64,000 nt of DNA from Devosia nitrariae. GTDB taxonomy: Bacteria; Pseudomonadota; Alphaproteobacteria; Rhizobiales; Devosiaceae. Below are positions 56,336 to 64,000 of the stretch, piece after piece. The stretch covers positions 62,001 to 126,000 of the forward strand of contig NZ_BSNS01000003.1 of assembly GCF_030160115.1 (NCBI RefSeq), written 5' to 3'. The notes beneath the pieces were generated by a model. That model was given only the letters and a program-made list of their open reading frames with translations. It was not told where the DNA came from and did no database searches. The position numbers and the translations under genes were made by a program. The stretch's first letter is position 1. Each line of letters opens with the position of its first letter.

Positions 56336-56403
56336 CAACGGTCGGGTGCCACTTCTTTCGGGCCCGGCAACCAGACGTTGCTTGTTGACAAGGACGGTTT
56401 CGA
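56336..56403 (+). promoter_or_regulatory. ROSE-like RNA thermometer in the hsp20 leader
   Basis: The leader ends in the hairpin TTGCTTG-TTGA-CAAGGA (56378-56394). The ribosome site AGGA (56391-56394) pairs with the TTGCT strand, including a G-G mismatch (56380 with 56393), the hallmark of ROSE elements. At high temperature the hairpin opens and hsp20 is translated. A further GC-rich stem is upstream. The call rests on motif and context; it has not been folded by software. Confidence 0.68.
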
Positions 56404-56823
56404 ATGTCGCGTGTTTCCGTGTTTTCCGCCCCATTTCTGTTGGGGTTCGATGCGTTCGAGGAACGCATCGATCGGCTGACGAAGTCGTCCGACGGCTATC
56501 CGCCCTACAATATCGAGCGCAAGACCGAGACCGACGGAACCGAGAGGTTCCTGGTGTCGATCGCGGTGGCGGGGTTTTCCGCTCCCGAGCTCGAAGTGGT
56601 GGCTGAGGACAACCAGCTCGTCGTCCGCGGGCGGCAAAAGGAAGACCCTCAACGAGAGTTCCTGCATCGGGGAATCGCGACGCGCCAGTTTCAGCGCAGC
56701 TTCCTTCTCGCCGACGGCATGATCGTCAAGGATGCAACCTTGAGCCATGGTTTGCTCGTTGTTGCTGTTGAGCGTCCACAGACGCCCAAGGTCGCCCGCC
56801 GTATCGACATTCGTACAGTTTGA
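56404..56823 (+). CDS. Small heat-shock protein, Hsp20/IbpA family
   Basis: A 139-residue alpha-crystallin-type chaperone that holds unfolding proteins during heat stress. RVSVFSAPFLLGFDAFEERIDRL and YPPYNIERKTETDGTERFLVSIAVAGFSAPELEVV are typical of the class A rhizobial group; the core domain ends in GLLVVAVERPQTPKVARRIDI. It follows a sigma-32 promoter and a ROSE-like leader. The DUF1150 gene begins 15 bp after it, a pairing common in rhizobia. Confidence 0.95.
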   Translation: MSRVSVFSAPFLLGFDAFEERIDRLTKSSDGYPPYNIERKTETDGTERFLVSIAVAGFSAPELEVVAEDNQLVVRGRQKEDPQREFLHRGIATRQFQRSFLLADGMIVKDATLSHGLLVVAVERPQTPKVARRIDIRTV

Positions 56824-56837
56824 GAAAGGGGCACGCC

Positions 56838-57128
56838 ATGATCGAGAAACGCAATCCAGAATACGAGGCCCTGAGCGGCCAGATGAACCCGTTGAAGAGC
56901 CTGACGGCGGCCCAGTTCGCCGCCCTCGGCGGCAGCGCCGTCGCCTTCGTGCGGCCCATCAATGGCGGCGACCTTTCGGAGATGATCCGGGGATCCGACT
57001 TCGATGAGGAGACGACCTATCAGCTGGTCATGTCCGCCGACGGCACGCCGCTTATGGTCGCCGACACGCAGGCCGCCGTCAGCGAGTGGCTGAGCGACAA
57101 GGAGCTGGGTCTCGTTTCGGTGCACTAG
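56838..57128 (+). CDS. DUF1150 family protein
   Basis: A 96-residue protein; NPLKSLTAAQFAALGGSAVAFVRPINGGDLSEMI is the DUF1150 core. GAAAGGGGC precedes the ATG. DUF1150 genes regularly follow hsp20 in rhizobia, and expression under the same heat-shock promoter is likely. No known activity. Confidence 0.93.
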   Translation: MIEKRNPEYEALSGQMNPLKSLTAAQFAALGGSAVAFVRPINGGDLSEMIRGSDFDEETTYQLVMSADGTPLMVADTQAAVSEWLSDKELGLVSVH

Positions 57129-57154
57129 GTTCGTCGCCCAGCTAGGCAAAGAGA

Positions 57155-57187
57155 AAGCCCCGCCGCGGTGCGCGGTGGGGCTTTTTT
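57155..57187 (+). terminator. Intrinsic terminator after the hsp20 operon
   Basis: AAGCCCCGCCGCG and CGCGGTGGGGCTT form a GC-rich stem with a 3-base loop, followed by a run of six Ts from the stem into TTTTTT. It lies between the convergent hsp20-DUF1150 and ptsN operons. Confidence 0.93.
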
Positions 57188-57217
57188 ACGTCCAAGGCAT
57201 TGAATTGTGGTGGACGA

Positions 57218-57685
57218 TCAGGCCGCGTTGCTGGCTTCGACTGGGGCCGTCAAGATCGCGTGGACGCGAGCCGGATCGCGGCCGCGCCGCAAATCCTCGA
57301 CGATCGTCTCGGTGCGCAATAGACGCGCAACCCGCGAAAGCGCCTTCAAGTGATCGGCGCCCGATCCGGTCGGGGCCAGCAGCATCATCACAATGTCCAC
57401 AGGCCTGTCGTCCATCGCTTCGAAATCGACGGGATGGTCGAGCCGCACGAACACGGCCGTAACGCCGGGCAGGCCCGATACCTTGCCGTGCGGAATCGCG
57501 ATGCCGTTGCCGAGCCCGGTGGAGCCGAGCGCCTCGCGCTCCTCGAGGGCGTTCAGAATGACCTCGGCATCGTATCCGCTGGCTTCTGCCGCTGTTTTCG
57601 CAAGCAATTCAAAAAGTTCGTGCTTGGAAATCGGGGCCGGGCAGACAAGCACAGACCGCTCAGCCAAAATTTCGGCCAGTTCCAT
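57218..57685 (-). CDS. ptsN: PTS IIA-like nitrogen regulatory protein PtsN (EIIA-Ntr)
   Basis: A 155-residue PTS EIIA domain protein. The phosphorylated His is His66 in GLGNGIAIPHGKV. It belongs to the nitrogen-related phosphotransferase system and controls potassium transport, nitrogen and carbon responses. The start MELAEILAER matches PtsN length; a longer frame would add an unrelated N-terminal part. It is the last gene of the rpoN-hpf-ptsN cluster, 46 bp after hpf. Confidence 0.95.
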   Translation of the reverse strand: MELAEILAERSVLVCPAPISKHELFELLAKTAAEASGYDAEVILNALEEREALGSTGLGNGIAIPHGKVSGLPGVTAVFVRLDHPVDFEAMDDRPVDIVMMLLAPTGSGADHLKALSRVARLLRTETIVEDLRRGRDPARVHAILTAPVEASNAA

Positions 57686-57731
57686 CAAGAAGTCCCAGTC
57701 GATTGTGATCTTTGTATTGCGGGGCGCCGCA

Positions 57732-58307
57732 TCAATTGGCGCCGAGGGCCGGATCGATCCAGCCGATATTGCCGTCGGTGCGGCGGTAGACCACATTTAG
57801 CCCGCCATGTCCAGCGTGCCGGAAGACGACCACGCCGGACTGGCTGAGATCGAGCTCCATGACCGCTTCCCCAACGCTCATGGAGCGCAGGTTCCTGGTG
57901 GTTTCGGCGACGACCGGGGGCGCGTAGTCCTCATCGAGCTCGTCGATCGAATCGGCGGGCCCGAGGACGGTATACTGGGCAAGCACGTCCTGGCTGTTCT
58001 GGCCGTTGCCCTTGCGGTGGGATTTGAGCTTGCGGTTGTACCGGCGCAGGCGCTTCTCGATATTGGTCGCCATCACCTCGTAGGCGGCGGTCGCATCGCC
58101 CCCGAGGGCACTCGCCTGCAGTGTGGCGCCGGTATCAAGGTGCACCACGCAATCGGCGCGGAAACCGCTGCCGTCGTGGGAAAGGGTAAGGTGACCATCG
58201 TAGCCGCCGTCGAAGTACTTGCCGACGACGTTCGAGAAATGGTCTTCCGCCTTGCCGCGCAAGGCGTCGCCAACATCCATGTTCTTGCCGGAAACGCGTA
58301 AGGTCAT
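57732..58307 (-). CDS. hpf: Ribosome hibernation promoting factor, long form
   Basis: A 191-residue long HPF: N-terminal S30AE domain (MTLRVSGKNMDVGDALRGKAEDHFSNVV, about 1-105), linker, then a C-terminal dimerisation domain (VGEAVMELDLSQSGVVVFRHAGHGGLNVVYRRTDGNIGWIDP). It dimerises ribosomes into 100S particles in stationary phase. AGAGGG precedes the ATG. It lies between rpoN and ptsN, as in other rhizobia. Confidence 0.96.
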   Translation of the reverse strand: MTLRVSGKNMDVGDALRGKAEDHFSNVVGKYFDGGYDGHLTLSHDGSGFRADCVVHLDTGATLQASALGGDATAAYEVMATNIEKRLRRYNRKLKSHRKGNGQNSQDVLAQYTVLGPADSIDELDEDYAPPVVAETTRNLRSMSVGEAVMELDLSQSGVVVFRHAGHGGLNVVYRRTDGNIGWIDPALGAN

Positions 58308-58583
58308 GGTTCCCTCTTTTGCTGTTGCGCTGCGCGCCGGCGCGAAGAGAAATGCCTTTGGCCTCCCTTCGGCCACCGCCGGCCCTCACCCTTTTGATAT
58401 GGGCAGGGACCGGGACCGATGCTAGACCCGCCGCCAGCAGGCTTGCAATGCGCAACAAGACGCATGTGTGCGATAGTTGGGGTGACATCGGCGGCGAACC
58501 GCTTTAGCCTTCGCGGCGTGAGATAGAGTTGCCGCGTCAGCGCGCAGTGCGACCTGGCGGTTTCCAGCTGAAACCGCTCTGAT

Positions 58584-60086
58584 CTAGCCGATCCGTTCCA
58601 AGCTCTTCTTCTGCCGCCGCCGGATCACCGAGGACGGAATGTTCATGCCTTCGCGGTACTTGGCGACGGTGCGGCGGGCGACATCGATGCCCTGCTCACG
58701 TTTCAAGACCTCGGCAATGGTGTCATCGGAAAGCACGTCGTGGGTCGGCTCGGCCTCGATGAGCTGGCGGATGCGGTGACGCACGGCCTCGGCTGAGTGG
58801 TCGCCGGCCCCGTCGGACGACGCGATGGCGGTGGTGAAGAAATATTTCATCTCGAAGAGGCCGCGCGGGGTGGCCATGTACTTGTTGGAGGTGACCCGAG
58901 AGACGGTCGATTCGTGCATGTCGATGGCCTCGGCCACCATCTTCAGCGTCATGGGCTTGAGATAAGCAATACCCTTGGTCAGGAACCCGTCCTGCTGGCG
59001 GACGATTTCGGCTGCGACCTTGAGGATCGTCTGGGCGCGCTGGTCAAGGCTCTTGGTCAGCCAGCTCGCCGTTTGCAGGCAATCGGTAAGGAATGCCTTT
59101 TCCGCCCCGTCCCGGGTCCTGGCCGAAACGGTGGCGTAATATTCGCGGTTGACCAGCACGCGCGGCAGCACGTCGGAATTGAGCTCGATCTGCCAGAGCC
59201 CTGAAGGCCCTGGGCGCACATAGATGTCGGGAACGACCGCCTCGACAGGCCCCGCATCGAAGGCCCTGGCGGGCTTGGGGTCGAGCCTCCTCAGTTCGGC
59301 GATCATATCGACGAGATCCTCGCGGTCGCACCCGATGGCGCGCAGGAGCCCAGCCATGTCGTGGTTGGCGAGGAGTTCGAGATGGGCGAGGAGCCGCGCC
59401 ATCAGCGGATCCAGCCGGTCGCGTTCCCTGAGCTGGATGGCGAGGCATTCGGCAAGGTTGCGGGCAAAGACGCCGACGGGGTCGCACCCCTGCACAGCTT
59501 GAAGCACGGCTTCGACATCCTCGATCTCGGCGCCCAGTTGCGCGGCCACGGCCTCGAGAGGCACAGCCACGTATCCGGCCTCGTCAAGGTTGTCGATGAG
59601 GTGGCGCGCGATCAAGCGGTCGCCCGCCGTCTTGAGAATGAGATTGACCTGCTCGGCAAGATGATCGGCCAGAAGCGGTCGTGCGGCAACGAACTGATCG
59701 AGATCGGGGACTTCGCCCCCTTCGGTTCCACCGGCGAGGGCACCGCGCCCGCCGGTCGCGCCGGCATCCGGGCCTGTCTGGTCGGGAAAGACGTTCTCGA
59801 CGGCGGTGTCGTAGCTTTCGGCGATCGATTCGGCGCTCTGGATGCGCTCGCCATGGATGACGGTATCTTCCATCGCCACGGGTTCGGGTGCCCGCTCGGC
59901 GGGTTCGACCGCGTCGTCGTCGCCGGTTTCCTCGCGCTCGAGCAGGGGGTTGCGCAGCAATTCGGCTTCGATGAAGCCGTTGAGCTCGATATGGCTCAAC
60001 TGCAGCAGCCGGATCGACTGCATCAGCTGCGGGGTGAGCGTAAGGCTCTGGGCCTGGCGTACTTCAAGCCGCGGCGTCAAGGCCAT
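58584..60086 (-). CDS. rpoN: RNA polymerase sigma-54 factor
   Basis: A 500-residue sigma-54. Region I starts with RQAQSLTLTPQLMQSIRLLQLSHIEL and region III ends in the RpoN box ARRTVAKYRE at residues 470-479, followed by GMNIPSSVIRRRQKKSLERI. Region II is acidic (EETGDDDAVEPAERAPEP). It directs activator-dependent genes for nitrogen and other functions. A weak hairpin GCGGTTTC...GAAACCGC lies just after its stop (58559-58580). It is downstream of lptB. Confidence 0.98.
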   Translation of the reverse strand: MALTPRLEVRQAQSLTLTPQLMQSIRLLQLSHIELNGFIEAELLRNPLLEREETGDDDAVEPAERAPEPVAMEDTVIHGERIQSAESIAESYDTAVENVFPDQTGPDAGATGGRGALAGGTEGGEVPDLDQFVAARPLLADHLAEQVNLILKTAGDRLIARHLIDNLDEAGYVAVPLEAVAAQLGAEIEDVEAVLQAVQGCDPVGVFARNLAECLAIQLRERDRLDPLMARLLAHLELLANHDMAGLLRAIGCDREDLVDMIAELRRLDPKPARAFDAGPVEAVVPDIYVRPGPSGLWQIELNSDVLPRVLVNREYYATVSARTRDGAEKAFLTDCLQTASWLTKSLDQRAQTILKVAAEIVRQQDGFLTKGIAYLKPMTLKMVAEAIDMHESTVSRVTSNKYMATPRGLFEMKYFFTTAIASSDGAGDHSAEAVRHRIRQLIEAEPTHDVLSDDTIAEVLKREQGIDVARRTVAKYREGMNIPSSVIRRRQKKSLERIG

Positions 60087-60238
60087 GCACAGTCATCCCA
60101 CTCGGCAAATTCTCCGGCCGGTTCGGGGCCGCTTTCCATCGCCGAACATGACTCAATTGCCCTGACGGAGCAAGCGGCTCGGCAAAATTCATGCCAGATG
60201 CCGATTTCGCGAAAGAATCCTGCGACAGCAAAGTCGGA

Positions 60239-60270
60239 GCCTGCGATTTGATTTCCATCAAATCGCAGGC
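60239..60270. repeat. Long perfect hairpin between lptB and rpoN
   Basis: GCCTGCGATTTGAT-TTCC-ATCAAATCGCAGGC: 14-bp perfect arms with a 4-base loop, 9 bp from the lptB stop. No T-run follows on the minus strand. It may separate lptB from rpoN transcription or protect the lpt message 3' end. Confidence 0.6.
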
Positions 60271-60279
60271 GCTACGGTG

Positions 60280-61032
60280 TCAGATTTCGAAAGTTTCGCC
60301 CAGATAGACGCGGCGCGCATCAGGGTCGGAGGTGATGGTCTCGGGCCGGCCCTGGATCATCACCCGCCCACCGTGGATGAGATAGGCCCGGTCGACGAGG
60401 CTGAGGGTCTCGCGCACCGAGTGGTCCGTGATGAGCACGCCGATGCCGCGATGGGTCAACTGGCGCACCAGCGCCTTGACCTCGGCGACCGCTATCGGGT
60501 CGACGCCGGCGAACGGCTCGTCAAGCAGCATGAAGACCGGGTCAGCGGCGAGCGCCCGGGCGATCTCGACCCGACGGCGCTCCCCGCCCGAGAGCGCCAG
60601 CGCATTGGCCTTGGCCAGGTGCGTGATCGAGAACTCCTCGAGCAACGCCTCGAGCCGCGCCCTGCGCTCGGCGCGCGAGCGTACGGTGTTCTCGAGGATG
60701 GCGAGGATATTGCCCTCGACGCTCATGCCGCGAAAGATCGAGGGTTCCTGCGGCAGATAGCCGATGCCGAGCCGTCCGCGTTGGAAAAGCGGCAGGTGGG
60801 TGATCGGGCGCCCGTCGAGGCGGATTTCGCCGCTATCGGGCTTGACCAGACCCATGATCATGGTGAAGCAAGTGGTCTTGCCCGCCCCGTTCGGACCAAG
60901 CAGCCCCACCGCCTCGCCGCGTTTGACCGCGATCGAGACGTCCCTGACCACGGCGCGCTTGCCGAAGCTCTTGGCCAGGCGATGGGCAACGAGCCAGCCG
61001 CTCTGGTCGATCTTTTTGCCGGCCCCGGTCAT
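60280..61032 (-). CDS. lptB: LPS export ABC transporter ATP-binding protein LptB
   Basis: A 250-residue ATPase of the LptB2FG transporter that powers lipopolysaccharide extraction to the outer membrane. Walker A GPNGAGKTT is at residues 46-54, then SGGERRRVEIARALA and VFMLLDEPFAGVDPIAV. The VITDHSVRETLSLVDRAYLI and GRPETITSDPDARRVYLGETF ends are LptB-specific. Its ATG overlaps the lptA stop by 4 bp. Confidence 0.97.
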   Translation of the reverse strand: MTGAGKKIDQSGWLVAHRLAKSFGKRAVVRDVSIAVKRGEAVGLLGPNGAGKTTCFTMIMGLVKPDSGEIRLDGRPITHLPLFQRGRLGIGYLPQEPSIFRGMSVEGNILAILENTVRSRAERRARLEALLEEFSITHLAKANALALSGGERRRVEIARALAADPVFMLLDEPFAGVDPIAVAEVKALVRQLTHRGIGVLITDHSVRETLSLVDRAYLIHGGRVMIQGRPETITSDPDARRVYLGETFEI

Positions 61033-61484
61033 TCGGTGGTGAATACCCCCGTCACCCGGCCGCTTTGGCTGCCGGTGAACGTCGATACGTTGGTTTCGAG
61101 GTCGACGAGCAGCTCGGGGCCCTTGACGGTGCCGCTGGCGTTGGTCACGACCACATTGCCGGTCAGGTGCAGGGTACGCGCCTTGGGATCGAATACCGCT
61201 CGCTCGCCGGTGGCGTCCTGCTCGGTGGTCTTGAGCCGCACGTCACCGGTCGCCTCGAAGCTCTCGATGTCGGAAGTGCCGCCTTCGCCGTAGATGACCA
61301 CAACCGTTGGCGCCCAGACCGTTACGGACGGGTGCACCACGACGACATTGCCGGTGAACACGGCCTCCTGCGTCGTTTCGTCGATGGTGAAGTTGTCGGC
61401 GGTGATCTCGACCGGGTTCTGCGCAGCAGCCGGCAAGGTGGCGAGGGCAAAGAGCCCCGTCAGCGCGACAAGGATGCGGATCAT
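61029..61484 (-). CDS. lptA: LPS transport periplasmic protein LptA
   Basis: A 151-residue periplasmic protein that bridges LptC and the outer membrane in LPS export. Signal peptide MIRILVALTGLFALATLPAA, cleaved after AAA; mature QNPVEITADNFTIDETTQEAVFTGNV is the OstA/LptA beta-jellyroll start. ATGA overlaps on both sides with lptC and lptB. Confidence 0.94.
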   Translation of the reverse strand: MIRILVALTGLFALATLPAAAQNPVEITADNFTIDETTQEAVFTGNVVVVHPSVTVWAPTVVVIYGEGGTSDIESFEATGDVRLKTTEQDATGERAVFDPKARTLHLTGNVVVTNASGTVKGPELLVDLETNVSTFTGSQSGRVTGVFTTE

Positions 61485-62119
61485 GGCTCTTGTGCCCCCG
61501 GTGTGTCAGGAAGAACGACCTTGACGCGTGAAAATGTCCAGATCGCGGTTTTGGTATCGAAGGTCATGCCGCCCGCCTCGAGTTCGGTGCCGTCGGCATA
61601 GTCGATGGAAACGGGCCCGTCGCTGACGAGCACCTGCGCGGTCCAGTCGAAGACCGAGCGATGGAGAATACCACTGGTTCCGGTCGAATCGACGACGTTG
61701 GTGACCCCGTCGACGACGACCAGCTCACGGGCGGTGTCGAGCTGGCCTTCGGGGGCGGTGATGTCCATGGTCACCCCGGTCGGCCGCTCGATGACGAGCG
61801 TGGCGTCCTCAAGATCGATGATATCGGGCGTTGCTGTGCGCGTCACGGCCGATACGGCCCACACGCGGTAAAGCGAGCCGTCGTCGAGGATGCCGGCATA
61901 TTCGGGTGCCTCGATGGTCACGCTATCCGGCGCGACGCGAATGCGCTCGAGGCTGAACTGGCCAAGCTGGCTCGACACCACGATCTGGGCTACGAGCACG
62001 GCAAGCGCCGCCACACCGGCAGCCGGCACCAGCCAGCGCAACAGGCTGACGATACGGTTCCGCCGCTCGAGGGAGCGGTAGATGACCAGCCGGTCGGCGC
62101 TATAGGCGTGGCTCGTCAT
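61481..62119 (-). CDS. lptC: LPS export protein LptC
   Basis: A 212-residue protein anchored in the inner membrane by one N-terminal span (LLRWLVPAAGVAALAVLVAQ, about 24-45) with a periplasmic jellyroll domain (ISVDYADGTELEAGGMTFDTKTAIWTF type ending). It hands LPS from LptB2FG to LptA. It overlaps lptA by 4 bp and follows rnd by 7 bp. Sequence is divergent, as usual for LptC; context supports the call. Confidence 0.9.
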   Translation of the reverse strand: MTSHAYSADRLVIYRSLERRNRIVSLLRWLVPAAGVAALAVLVAQIVVSSQLGQFSLERIRVAPDSVTIEAPEYAGILDDGSLYRVWAVSAVTRTATPDIIDLEDATLVIERPTGVTMDITAPEGQLDTARELVVVDGVTNVVDSTGTSGILHRSVFDWTAQVLVSDGPVSIDYADGTELEAGGMTFDTKTAIWTFSRVKVVLPDTPGAQEP

Positions 62120-62126
62120 GCAAGCC

Positions 62127-62741
62127 TCAGCTGTGGGCGAAGATGTCGACCTCCTGCCAGCCCTTCAGGTCGAGCTCGCAGCGGGTCTTCAAGAACTCAA
62201 AGCATTGCTCGGCCAGTTCCATGCGCCCTTCGCGCCTCAGCATGCGGTCGAGGTGGCGCTTGAGGTCGTGCAGGTAAAGCACGTCGGAAGCGGCGTAGTC
62301 GAGCTGGGCGTCGGTCAGCTTCTCGCCGCCCCAGTCCGAGCTCTGCTGCTGCTTGGAGAGGTCGATGTTCAAGAGCTCGCGCACGATGTCCTTGAGGCCA
62401 TGCCGGTCGGTATAGGTGCGCACGAGCTTGGAGGCTATCTTGGTGCAGTAGACCGGGCCGGTCACCACGCCGAAGCGGTGCTGCAACACCGCCACGTCGA
62501 AGCGGGCGTAGTGGAAGATCTTGGTGACGGCAGGGTCGGCGAGGAGGCGTTCGAGATTGGGGGCCGAGCTGACCTCGGCGGGTATCTGTACGATATCGGC
62601 GCTGCCGTCGCCCGGCGACAGCTGCACGACGCACAGCCGGTCGCGATGCGGATCGAGGCCCATGGTCTCGGTATCGATGGCGACCTCGCGGCCGTAACGG
62701 GAAAGGTCGGGCAGGTCGCCGCGGTGCAGTCTGGTGGTCAT
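62127..62741 (-). CDS. rnd: Ribonuclease D (single-domain)
   Basis: A 204-residue DEDDy exonuclease. VAIDTETMGLDPHRDRLCVVQLS holds the first Asp and Glu, HYARFDVAVLQHRFG the next Asp, and LDYAASDVLYLHDL the final Tyr/Asp. It lacks the HRDC domains of the 375-residue E. coli enzyme, as is normal for the short rhizobial type. Processes tRNA 3' ends. First gene of the rnd-lptC-lptA-lptB cluster. The start MTTRLHRGDLP was chosen over a longer frame. Confidence 0.93.
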   Translation of the reverse strand: MTTRLHRGDLPDLSRYGREVAIDTETMGLDPHRDRLCVVQLSPGDGSADIVQIPAEVSSAPNLERLLADPAVTKIFHYARFDVAVLQHRFGVVTGPVYCTKIASKLVRTYTDRHGLKDIVRELLNIDLSKQQQSSDWGGEKLTDAQLDYAASDVLYLHDLKRHLDRMLRREGRMELAEQCFEFLKTRCELDLKGWQEVDIFAHS

Positions 62742-62881
62742 CGTCGCCTCGCTGTTGCACAAGCGTGATGCCACAGAGCGAAGGCGTTGGAAAGGCAGGG
62801 CGACAAAACGCGCTGCAAGCGCACACGGCGTGAGCGCGGCATCCACCGGCGCACGGACGGGCCTAAATTAATCAAGGGAAC

Positions 62882-62966
62882 TGGTGCCCAGGAGAAGACT
62901 CGAACTTCCACACCTTGCGGTACACGGACCTGAACCGTGCGCGTCTACCAATTCCGCCACCTGGGC
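62882..62966 (-). tRNA. tRNA-Leu (anticodon CAG)
   Basis: An 85-nt class II tRNA with GCCCAGG/CCTGGGC acceptor stem, A discriminator and encoded CCA. The anticodon arm is CACGG-TTCAGGT-CCGTG, giving anticodon CAG for CUG codons. The long variable arm and GTTCGAGTC T-loop are typical of leucine tRNAs. Confidence 0.97.
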
Positions 62967-63136
62967 AAAGCGGAGGCGTTACTAGGGCCAGCGCCCGGCG
63001 ATGTCAATGCGCATTCGCAAGGAGCCGTGGCCAGGCAGCGTCAAGGCCGTTGCACACCCGGCGGCGCTTGGCTAGAAGGCGAGGGAACATCCTCCACGTC
63101 GCGCGCCACGCGCGCCATGCCCACCGGAGCCCTGCC

Positions 63137-64000
63137 ATGGACCGCTTTGACCCCAAGCTCGTCACCGTTTTCGGCGGTTCGGGCTTCCTCGGTACGCAAA
63201 TCGTCCAGCGTCTGGCCCGGCGCGGTTACCGTGTGCGGGTCGCTGTGCGCCGGCCGGATCTGGCCGGGCACACCAAGTCGGCGGGCAGCGTCGGCCAGGT
63301 GATGCCGGTGCAGGCGAATGTGCGCAATGAAGCTTCGGTCGCGCGCGCCGTCGCAGGCGCCGCCATGGTCATCAATCTCGTCGGCGTCGGTTACGAGCGG
63401 GGCAAGCAGACCTTTTCGGCCGTGCATGTGGAAGGCGCCGCGACCGTCGCGCGCGCCGCCAAAGCCGCCGGGGCGCAGAGTCTTGTCCATATCTCGGCCC
63501 TCGGGGTCGACATCGCAACCGAGAGCGCCTACGCGCAAACCAAGCTCGCAGCCGAAGCTGAGGTCCTCAAAGCCTTTCCCGCGGCGGTCATCATGCGCCC
63601 TTCGCTGATGTTCGGCCCGGACGATGGCTTCTTCAATCTGATGGGCACGCTTTCGCGCTACTTCCCGGTGATGCCGCTCATCGGTGGCGACACCCGCTTC
63701 CAGCCGGTCTATGTCGGCGACGTCGCCGAGGCCGTGGTGATGGCGGCCGAAGGGGCAGTCAAAACCGGCCGCGTCTACGAATTCGGTGGTCCCGAAGTCC
63801 TGACTCACCGGGAGCTCCTTGGTCGCATCCTCTCCGAGGCCGGCCGTTCGCGCCCGTTGCTGCCGCTGCCGCCGGGCATCGCCAAGATCCTTGCCCTGCC
63901 CCTGTCCATCCTGCCCTTCCCGCCGTTGATCACCGCCGACCAAGTGGATCTCCTCGCGTACGACAACATCGTCTCGCAGACGGCGAACCGGGAAAAGCGC
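63137..64000 (+). CDS. NAD(P)H-binding protein, NDUFA9-like (complex I-associated), 3' truncated
   Basis: The first 288 residues of an atypical short-chain dehydrogenase that runs off the right edge. The NAD(P) motif is VTVFGGSGFLGTQIVQRLARRGYRVRVAVRRP (about 9-40). YAQTKLAAEAEVLKAFP and IMRPSLMFGPDDGFFNLMG are typical of the NDUFA9 family, assigned in alphaproteobacteria to respiratory complex I assembly or ubiquinone-linked enzymes. The ATG (MDRFDPKLVTVFGG) is the family start. The missing C-terminal part is about 40 residues in homologues. Confidence 0.92.
   Translation, partial: MDRFDPKLVTVFGGSGFLGTQIVQRLARRGYRVRVAVRRPDLAGHTKSAGSVGQVMPVQANVRNEASVARAVAGAAMVINLVGVGYERGKQTFSAVHVEGAATVARAAKAAGAQSLVHISALGVDIATESAYAQTKLAAEAEVLKAFPAAVIMRPSLMFGPDDGFFNLMGTLSRYFPVMPLIGGDTRFQPVYVGDVAEAVVMAAEGAVKTGRVYEFGGPEVLTHRELLGRILSEAGRSRPLLPLPPGIAKILALPLSILPFPPLITADQVDLLAYDNIVSQTANREKR

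Noticed and set aside
58545..58583. A sixth RIME-like repeat copy after rpoN
   Set aside because: Only a short GCGGTTTC...GAAACCGC hairpin and a GCTCT end are present. The GTTTTCGAACCGC core and AAAAGTGG stem are missing.

Overview
The window is a high-GC chromosomal segment of an alphaproteobacterium of the order Hyphomicrobiales (Rhizobiales), plausibly Devosiaceae. Supporting evidence: an Rrf2 regulator with the RirA cysteine pattern, an Irr-type palindrome in front of an mbfA-type iron exporter, a small heat-shock gene followed by a DUF1150 gene behind a sigma-32 promoter and ROSE-like leader, the rnd-lptC-lptA-lptB-rpoN-hpf-ptsN order, and RIME-like intergenic mosaic repeats. The family-level placement is inference.

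Layout. 1-9460: a sugar ABC importer operon on the minus strand (binding protein, two permeases, Gfo/Idh/MocA oxidoreductase, cupin, UgpC-type ATPase), its GntR regulator, and a divergent pair encoding a Tm-1-like/UPF0261 protein and a phosphoenolpyruvate-hydrolase-family TIM barrel. A second UgpC-type ATPase enters from the left edge. 9480-17548: an L-fucoside locus with a divergent GntR regulator, cytoplasmic GH29 alpha-L-fucosidase, a complete ABC importer and L-fuconate dehydratase. 17714-20567: ferric-siderophore reductase, then a TetR/MFS pair with three operator palindromes. 20886-25329: ROK regulator, HU/IHF protein, RirA, a candidate small RNA and an ABC-F ATPase. 25465-31335: a VOC protein, a DUF2171 protein, a surface-glycan cluster (two glycosyltransferases and an O-antigen-ligase-like protein), a secreted protein of unknown function, and a YghZ-type aldo/keto reductase. 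31448-39816: TrhO, LysR plus GMC oxidoreductase, a frameshifted DUF2306 gene, MbfA, a GcvA-like LysR, small secreted proteins and an extensin-like protein. 39924-47805: LepA, a YciI-like protein, Phd/Doc toxin-antitoxin, a frameshifted MerR-ATPase, an ArsR/SRPBCC/DUF1579 operon, TetR/VOC and a Gfo/Idh/MocA oxidoreductase. 47879-56288 (minus): rpmI-rplT-pheS-exonuclease-pheT, with two GT92-like genes translationally coupled to pheT, and a GT2 gene upstream of rpmI. 56404-end: hsp20-DUF1150, ptsN-hpf-rpoN-lptBAC-rnd, tRNA-Leu(CAG) and the start of an NDUFA9-like oxidoreductase.

How the parts work together. Both sugar loci have a GntR repressor with a palindromic operator in a divergent spacer, and each binding-protein gene is preceded by a small hairpin just before its ribosome binding site. 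The fucoside locus implies that intact fucosides are imported, cleaved in the cytoplasm and sent into the non-phosphorylated fuconate pathway, whose other enzymes are not in the window. RirA, MbfA and the siderophore reductase form a loose iron-homeostasis theme, and rirA itself carries an Irr-box-like element. At least two intergenic repeat families are scattered through the window. Their TAGAGC/GCTCTA ends supply the stop codon of three neighbouring genes.
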